The notes below the pieces were generated by a model. That model was given only the letters and a program-made list of their open reading frames with translations. It did not search any database and was not told where the DNA came from. Of a stretch of 10,702 bases of DNA, positions 6,782 to 10,702 are shown in pieces. Source of the stretch: Candidatus Phaeomarinibacter sp. (GTDB lineage: Bacteria > Pseudomonadota > Alphaproteobacteria > CGMCC-115125); contig JANQMQ010000432.1 of NCBI GenBank assembly GCA_028279995.1, positions 1 to 10,702 of the forward strand, in the 5' to 3' direction. The position numbers and the translations under genes were made by a program. Positions within the stretch are counted from its first letter, which is position 1. Every line of letters begins with the position of its first letter.

Positions 6782-8218
6782 TTACTCCACGGCCTTGAGG
6801 GCCGGCACCCGGCCATAGACATCATCAAACCGAACGATGTCGTCCTCTCCAAAGTAGCTGCCGGACTGAACCTCGATGATAGAGAGCGGCATCTTGCCTG
6901 GATTCTCGAGCCGGTGCTTCTCGCCAACCGGGATATAGACCGACTCGTTCTCCGCCACCAAAAGAGTGTCATCGCCAAGGGTGACCTTGGCAGTGCCGCC
7001 AACCACTACCCAATGTTCAGCCCTGTGGTGGTGCAACTGCAGGGAAATGGATGCGCCAGGCTTGATCATGAGATGCTTGACCTGATGGCGCGCATCTATG
7101 GCCAGGCTTTCATAGAAGCCCCAGGGCCGGTAGACGCGCGAATGCGTTTCCTGCTCACCGCGCCCCTCGGTCTTCAACCGCCCGACAATGGCCTTCACGT
7201 CATGCACCAGGTCGCGATGGGCCACAAGAACAGCATCAGATGTTTCAACAACCACAAGGTCTTTGACACCAACTGTAGCAACCAGCCTTCCCTCGGCTCG
7301 GACAAACGTGTCCTCGGTGTCCTGAACCATGACGTCTCCGGTCAGCACATTGCCGTGGGCGTCCTTGTCCCCGATATCCCATAGAGCCGTCCACGAACCG
7401 ACGTCGCTCCACCCGATATCGGCCGGCACCACCACAGCATCTGCGGTGTGTTCCATAACCGCATGGTCAATTGAGGAGGAAGGGCAAGCCTCAAAGGCCT
7501 CTTTGTCGAGCCGCAGAAAATCCATGTCGCGATGGCAATGAGACACCGACATGGCGGCCTGCCGCCAGATCTCAGGCGCATGGGCTTCCAGTTCCGAAAT
7601 GATACGGTCCGCGCGGAACAGGAAGATGCCCGAGTTCCAGAAGCAGTCCCCCTGATCAAGATAGGACTGCGCGGTTTGTGCGTCGGGCTTCTCAACAAAC
7701 GCGTCTATCTCGCGCGCACCTGCCTCGACCGGCACACCGGAGCGGATGTAGCCATATCCGGTTTCCGGCGCATCCGGCACAATGCCGAATGTCACGAGCT
7801 TGCCTTTCTCGGCAAGCCTGGCACCTGTCGCTATCACGTCCAGGAACAGATCGGGGCGCGCGATATGGTGGTCCGCAGGCAGCACCAGCATCAGTTCGTC
7901 ACGGGAATGCGCCGCACACAGCGCAGCCGCTGCTGCGATGGCTGGAGCTGTATTTCGGCCAACCGGTTCCAGCATCTCCACTTCCAGGTCAACACCTGCA
8001 GCCTGAAGCTCTGACGCAACCGTGAACCTGTGTTCCTCGTTGCAGACCACAATCGGCGGCAGAAAAAGATCGGCATCGTTCACGCGCAGGGCTGTTTCCT
8101 GAATCATCGTGCGCTCTGACGTCAACGCCATGAACTGTTTTGGATGATGGGCCCGTGACGTGGGCCAAAGGCGCGTACCGGAGCCCCCGGACAGAATAAC
8201 AGGACGGATTGGTTTCAT
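6782..8218 (-). CDS. manC: Bifunctional mannose-1-phosphate guanylyltransferase / mannose-6-phosphate isomerase
   Basis: This 478-residue cytosolic enzyme is of the type II (ManC/AlgA/CpsB) family, typically 470-480 residues. The N-terminal nucleotidyltransferase domain converts mannose-1-phosphate and GTP to GDP-mannose. It has the signature SGGSGTRLWPTSRAHHPKQF at 10-29, LPADHHI at 113-119, FVEKPDA at 174-180 and WNSGIFLF at 194-201. The C-terminal cupin (about 360-478) is the isomerase part that interconverts fructose-6-phosphate and mannose-6-phosphate. It shows RPWGFYESL at 364-372, the metal-binding QLHHHRAEHW at 394-403 and IPVGEKHRLEN at 429-439. Phosphomannomutase, needed between the two steps, is not in this window. 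The ATG at 8218 has AGAGG 11 bp upstream, a long spacing. GDP-mannose would serve the same polysaccharide as galU, ugd and the downstream transferase, or LPS. Confidence 0.95.
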   Translation of the reverse strand: MKPIRPVILSGGSGTRLWPTSRAHHPKQFMALTSERTMIQETALRVNDADLFLPPIVVCNEEHRFTVASELQAAGVDLEVEMLEPVGRNTAPAIAAAAALCAAHSRDELMLVLPADHHIARPDLFLDVIATGARLAEKGKLVTFGIVPDAPETGYGYIRSGVPVEAGAREIDAFVEKPDAQTAQSYLDQGDCFWNSGIFLFRADRIISELEAHAPEIWRQAAMSVSHCHRDMDFLRLDKEAFEACPSSSIDHAVMEHTADAVVVPADIGWSDVGSWTALWDIGDKDAHGNVLTGDVMVQDTEDTFVRAEGRLVATVGVKDLVVVETSDAVLVAHRDLVHDVKAIVGRLKTEGRGEQETHSRVYRPWGFYESLAIDARHQVKHLMIKPGASISLQLHHHRAEHWVVVGGTAKVTLGDDTLLVAENESVYIPVGEKHRLENPGKMPLSIIEVQSGSYFGEDDIVRFDDVYGRVPALKAVE

Positions 8219-8424
8219 CGTTTGTCGGGCCTCTGGAACACGGCGCGCACATCAAAACTGCCATACGCGGATTTCGGCAACGGGGGTTCTAGCATAAATC
8301 GGGCCTTTTGCTGGCGTCCCATAAAGGGACAGATGTTGCGCCAAACAGGGCCGTGTCGGCGCCAAGTGTTAACACCCACAACCTGTCAGAGTTGTCCATC
8401 GCACGCGCAGCCACGGTTCAGATT

Positions 8425-8465
8425 GCCAAAAAACACAGGAAAACAGCCAAAAAATCGACAGTCGA
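8425..8465. repeat. Phased A-tracts with 21-bp direct repeat and adjoining palindrome
   Basis: GCCAAAAAA occurs at 8425-8433 and again at 8446-8454, exactly 21 bp apart. A third A-tract (AAAA at 8440-8443) sits between them. Tract centres are about 11 and 10 bp apart, so all three face the same side of the helix, which is known to give intrinsic curvature. The 11-bp palindrome TCGAC-A-GTCGA abuts the last tract at 8455-8465. Together these look like a bent regulatory segment or repeated protein-binding site for the transferase gene 77 bp downstream; that function is inferred. Confidence 0.5.
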
Positions 8466-8525
8466 AGCCTATCAGGTGTCCTTGGCATAAGGCTTGATCT
8501 CTCAGGAGCAGTCATTAACGCGCTT

Positions 8526-8531
8526 GAGAGG
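8526..8531 (+). promoter_or_regulatory. Ribosome-binding site deciding the transferase start
   Basis: GAGAGG lies 10 bp before the ATG at 8542 and favours that start over the in-frame TTG at 8494, which would add 16 residues (MISQEQSLTRLRGIPP) without family similarity. Confidence 0.5.
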
Positions 8532-8541
8532 CATCCCCCCA

Positions 8542-9336
8542 ATGTCTGCACTGCCGAAAAACAACACCAATGTCGCTCTGCCGCTTGGTTCTGCCGAAGA
8601 GAGCCAGCGTCCTGTTCCCCGCTACATTGCCCGTCGCGAGACCGCTTATGCCGGCCTGGCAACCGATGCACAGGACATTCTGACCCCGGCGACACAGGCA
8701 GAACGCACCACTGCGGATACCTCTGCCCTACGCGAGATCACCATTCGTACGTTGGATATTCTCGGCGCCATCGCCGGGCTTGTCCTCTTTGCTCCCATCC
8801 TGGCAATTGTTGCGGTCCTGATTAAGCGCGACGGCGGCTCTGTATTCTTCAGCCAGATCCGTGTCGGCCAGGAAGGCCGGGGTTTCAGCTGCTACAAGCT
8901 GCGCTCCATGGCCTCAGATGCCGAAACACGTCTGCAGACACTGCTCGACAATGACCCCCAGGCAGCTGCCGAGTGGGCAGAAAACCGCAAACTCAAGAAC
9001 GATCCCCGTATCACCAGGCTTGGCCACTTCATCCGCAAGACCAGCATTGATGAACTGCCGCAGCTCTGGAACGTCATCAAGGGTGACATGAGCCTAGTCG
9101 GCCCGCGCCCGATCGTTCCTGATGAACTCATCATGTACGGCAAGGACGCTGCCGGTTATCTCGCAGTCCGCCCCGGCCTCACCGGCCTGTGGCAGGTTTC
9201 AGGCCGCAGTGACTGCGACTACGACACACGCATTGCTCTGGATCTGGAATGGACCAGGACACGGACGGTGGCGTCTTACCTTGAGATCATCCTCAAGACG
9301 GTGCCAGCAGTCCTCGCCAAAGATGGTGCGTACTAG
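8542..9336 (+). CDS. Polyprenyl-phosphate sugar-1-phosphate transferase (bacterial sugar transferase, ExoY/PssY-like)
   Basis: A 264-residue monotopic phosphoglycosyl transferase that would move a sugar-1-phosphate from a nucleotide sugar to undecaprenyl phosphate, the first membrane step of exopolysaccharide, capsule or O-antigen assembly. Residues 1-62 are a polar, probably disordered N-terminus. The membrane-embedded helix is about 70-94 (LDILGAIAGLVLFAPILAIV), with a proline at its turn. After it come FFSQIRVGQEGRGFSCYKLRSM at 102-123 (broken by no gap), the catalytic Asp-Glu pair D170-E171 in TSIDELPQLWNVI, the DMSLVGPRP motif at 182-190 and RPGLTGLWQVSGR at 210-222. It lacks the large N-terminal multi-helix domain of WbaP/GumD-type enzymes, so it is the short ExoY-like class. 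The first sugar cannot be read from sequence; glucose or galactose is usual for ExoY-like members. It converges with the flavoprotein gene across 18 bp. Confidence 0.92.
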   Translation: MSALPKNNTNVALPLGSAEESQRPVPRYIARRETAYAGLATDAQDILTPATQAERTTADTSALREITIRTLDILGAIAGLVLFAPILAIVAVLIKRDGGSVFFSQIRVGQEGRGFSCYKLRSMASDAETRLQTLLDNDPQAAAEWAENRKLKNDPRITRLGHFIRKTSIDELPQLWNVIKGDMSLVGPRPIVPDELIMYGKDAAGYLAVRPGLTGLWQVSGRSDCDYDTRIALDLEWTRTRTVASYLEIILKTVPAVLAKDGAY

Positions 9337-9354
9337 ACGTTTCGAGAGGGGAAG

Positions 9355-10461
9355 CTAGCCAACCTGCTTGGCGACTTCGTCGGCAATTGCCAATGACGAT
9401 GTGAGTCCGGGGGACTCGATGCCAAGCAGGTTGACCAGCCCGGCAATCCCGTGGGCCTCAGGCCCGTCAATTCTGAAATCGGCAGCCGGTTCACCTCTCG
9501 CACTCAGCTTCGGTCGAATACCCGCATAGGCAGGGACAAGTGAGGCGTCCTTGAGACCCGGCCAATACCTGCGGATAGCCGCGTAGAACCCGTCAGATCT
9601 CGCAGAGTCAACCGAATACTCAATACCCTCCACCCACTCCGTGTCCGGACCAAACCGCGCCTGTCCGCCAAGATCAAGCGTCAAGTGAACGCCAAGACCC
9701 GCAGCTTCAGGCACCGGGTAGATCAAGCGCTCAAAGGGCGCACGCCCCTGAAGCGAATAGTAATTTCCCTTGCAGTAATGGGCTTGTGGCTTGTGATCCG
9801 CATCCAACCCATCAATACGCTCGGTCAAGCCAGGCGCAAATGGCCCGGCAGCATTGATGAACCTCGTGGCGCTGACAATCGCCTTGGTGTCGCCTCCCGT
9901 TGTCACCTTGAAGCCCGACTGGGCAACCTCTACCCGCTCAACGCTGGTCGCAAACGCAATTGCGCACCCGCGATCCTCCGCTTCCCCCCGGTAGCTCACC
10001 ATGAGCCCGTGACTGTCTATGATGCCCGTTGAGGGCGAGAGCAACGCGCCCTCACAACTAAGATGAGGTTCGAGAGCCAGAGCCTCGTTTCGGCTCAGGA
10101 ACTCAAGATCCTCAACCCCGTTTGCAGCCGCCCTGGCCTTGATCCCCTCAAGTTCACCGACCTGTTCCGGCGTCGTCGCCACAATGAGTTTTCCACACCG
10201 CTTGTGTTCCAGACCGCGCGCCGCGCAGTACTCATAGAGCTTGTGCTTGCCCTCAACGCACATCCGCGCCTTGAGGGACCCCTTGGGATAGTAGATGCCC
10301 GGATGGATGACTTCACTGTTACGGGAACTGGTATGGCTACCAATCAGCGTCTCCCGCTCAATGATGAGGACGTCCTGACCCAGCAATGCCAATGCGCGCG
10401 CCACCGCCAGGCCGATCACACCAGCCCCGGCAATCACCGTATCGGTTTCAAAATGGTCCAA
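9355..10461 (-). CDS. lhgO: FAD-dependent oxidoreductase, L-2-hydroxyglutarate oxidase/dehydrogenase-like
   Basis: A 368-residue flavoprotein of the DAO fold. The dinucleotide-binding motif is [16 protein letters not shown] at 9-24, with the ribose-binding acid E36 in [26 protein letters not shown] at 42-61 is the L2HGDH/LhgO signature. Later come INAAGPFAP at 202-210, [10 protein letters not shown] at 228-237, [10 protein letters not shown] at 311-320 and the C-terminal [17 protein letters not shown] at 347-363, all typical of the family. LhgO-type enzymes oxidise L-2-hydroxyglutarate to 2-oxoglutarate and pass electrons to oxygen or quinone; some relatives act on other 2-hydroxy acids, so the substrate is probable rather than certain. 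The start is TTG at 10461, supported by GGAG 6 bp upstream and by the absence of an ATG before the FAD motif. It is divergent from the SMP-30-like gene. Confidence 0.88.
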   Translation of the reverse strand: MDHFETDTVIAGAGVIGLAVARALALLGQDVLIIERETLIGSHTSSRNSEVIHPGIYYPKGSLKARMCVEGKHKLYEYCAARGLEHKRCGKLIVATTPEQVGELEGIKARAAANGVEDLEFLSRNEALALEPHLSCEGALLSPSTGIIDSHGLMVSYRGEAEDRGCAIAFATSVERVEVAQSGFKVTTGGDTKAIVSATRFINAAGPFAPGLTERIDGLDADHKPQAHYCKGNYYSLQGRAPFERLIYPVPEAAGLGVHLTLDLGGQARFGPDTEWVEGIEYSVDSARSDGFYAAIRRYWPGLKDASLVPAYAGIRPKLSARGEPAADFRIDGPEAHGIAGLVNLLGIESPGLTSSLAIADEVAKQVG

Positions 10462-10466
10462 GACCG

Positions 10467-10471
10467 TCTCC
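10467..10471 (-). promoter_or_regulatory. Ribosome-binding site for the lhgO TTG start
   Basis: On the minus strand the sequence GGAGA precedes the TTG codon at 10461, with 6 bp between GGAG and TTG. It is the reason for accepting a TTG start here. An in-frame stop lies 21 bp upstream of the TTG, so no longer ATG-started version exists. Confidence 0.6.
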
Positions 10472-10584
10472 GCACTACACAGTCACGCTACGGGAGATAC
10501 CACGAATTCCGGCACGTGCAATGCGGCCAGGAGCCGATACGCCGCCTGGGGTGACACAAGCCGGTGTGAAAATCTGGAAGTGAC

Positions 10585-10702
10585 ATGGCACAATGCAGCA
10601 TGGCCGTGACAGCAAACCTCGTAGAGACCATCACAGTAGGCGATCAGCTCGGTGAATGTGTCCTTTGGCGTAGCAGCGACCGGACTGTGTGGTGGACAGA
10701 CG
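10585..10702 (+). CDS. SMP-30/gluconolactonase/regucalcin-family protein, N-terminal fragment
   Basis: The frame opens at ATG 10585 and runs off the right edge, giving 39 residues. Residues 19-39 read GDQLGECVLWRSSDRTVWWT then D. This matches the first blade of the SMP-30 beta-propeller, where the family has LGEGPxWxxxxxxLYWVDI and the glutamate (here E24) is a metal ligand. Members are calcium- or zinc-dependent lactonases that hydrolyse sugar lactones, often next to sugar-acid oxidation genes. The usual glycine after this glutamate is cysteine here (C25), and the usual Pro is Val, so it is somewhat divergent. GGAAG at 10576-10580 is a Shine-Dalgarno candidate with a short 4-bp spacing; ATG 10600 is an alternative start. 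It is divergent from lhgO across 123 bp. The substrate cannot be inferred from this fragment. Confidence 0.7.
   Translation, partial: MAQCSMAVTANLVETITVGDQLGECVLWRSSDRTVWWTD

Larger units (their letters stand above)
8219..8541. promoter_or_regulatory. Divergent control region between manC and the phosphoglycosyl transferase
   Basis: This 323-bp non-coding stretch lies between divergent polysaccharide genes. From left to right it holds a weak minus-strand promoter candidate for manC (TTGCCG at 8275-8280 and TTTGAT at 8251-8256, 18-bp spacer, each matching the sigma-70 consensus in 4 of 6 positions), an inverted repeat GTCCC/GGGAC around ATAAA at 8316-8330, a 10-bp palindrome GTGTTAACAC at 8366-8375, three phased A-tracts at 8428-8454 and an odd palindrome TCGAC-A-GTCGA at 8455-8465. 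I could not fix a plus-strand promoter. No protein with family similarity is encoded here. Confidence 0.6.

Noticed and set aside
6719..7384. Plus-strand open frame (221 codons) opposite manC
   Set aside because: It is antisense to the well-conserved cupin part of manC and starts inside mlaC; no motif was recognised.
8494..8541. TTG start for the phosphoglycosyl transferase
   Set aside because: The ATG at 8542 has a GAGAGG site 10 bp upstream, while the added residues show nothing typical of the family. The possibility is not fully excluded.
10063..10554. Plus-strand open frame (163 codons) opposite lhgO
   Set aside because: It is antisense to the FAD-binding half of lhgO and has no family similarity.

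Overview
The window looks like chromosomal DNA from an alphaproteobacterium of moderately high GC. This placement is an inference from gene style: an MltB-type transglycosylase fused to a C-terminal peptidoglycan-binding domain, a LigE-like glutathione transferase, an ExoY-like sugar-phosphate transferase and an MlaC-like lipid-binding protein. No rRNA, tRNA, CRISPR array, insertion sequence or phage gene was seen. A genus cannot be named from the sequence alone.

Left part (1-3563): the window opens inside the 3' end of a 3-hydroxyacyl-CoA dehydrogenase of fatty-acid beta-oxidation. Facing it is a small gene of about 50% GC whose product resembles domain III of elongation factor Tu standing alone. 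Almost touching the start of that gene, in divergent orientation, is a LigE/beta-etherase-like glutathione S-transferase. Then come, on the minus strand, a secreted lytic murein transglycosylase and, 50 bp downstream of it, a SAM-dependent methyltransferase.

Central part (3564-9336): this is a precursor-supply and initiation module for a surface polysaccharide. GalU makes UDP-glucose, Ugd oxidises it to UDP-glucuronate, the ManC-type bifunctional enzyme makes GDP-mannose, and an ExoY/PssY-like phosphoglycosyl transferase would put the first sugar phosphate on the lipid carrier. A single MlaC-like periplasmic protein sits between ugd and manC. No glycosyltransferase, flippase, polymerase or export gene is present here, so the rest of the pathway must lie elsewhere. 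The 323-bp region between manC and the transferase carries the densest non-coding structure in the window: three helically phased A-tracts, a 9-bp direct repeat 21 bp apart and three short palindromes.

Right part (9355-10702): an L-2-hydroxyglutarate oxidase/dehydrogenase-like flavoprotein with a TTG start runs on the minus strand. Divergent from it is the 5' end of an SMP-30/gluconolactonase-like gene that runs off the window.

A recurrent layout feature is that all four convergent gene pairs end only 1 to 18 bp apart, leaving no room for a dedicated intrinsic terminator. I see no clear new multi-gene system. The best candidates for a second look are the stand-alone EF-Tu domain III-like protein and the structured control region upstream of the phosphoglycosyl transferase.
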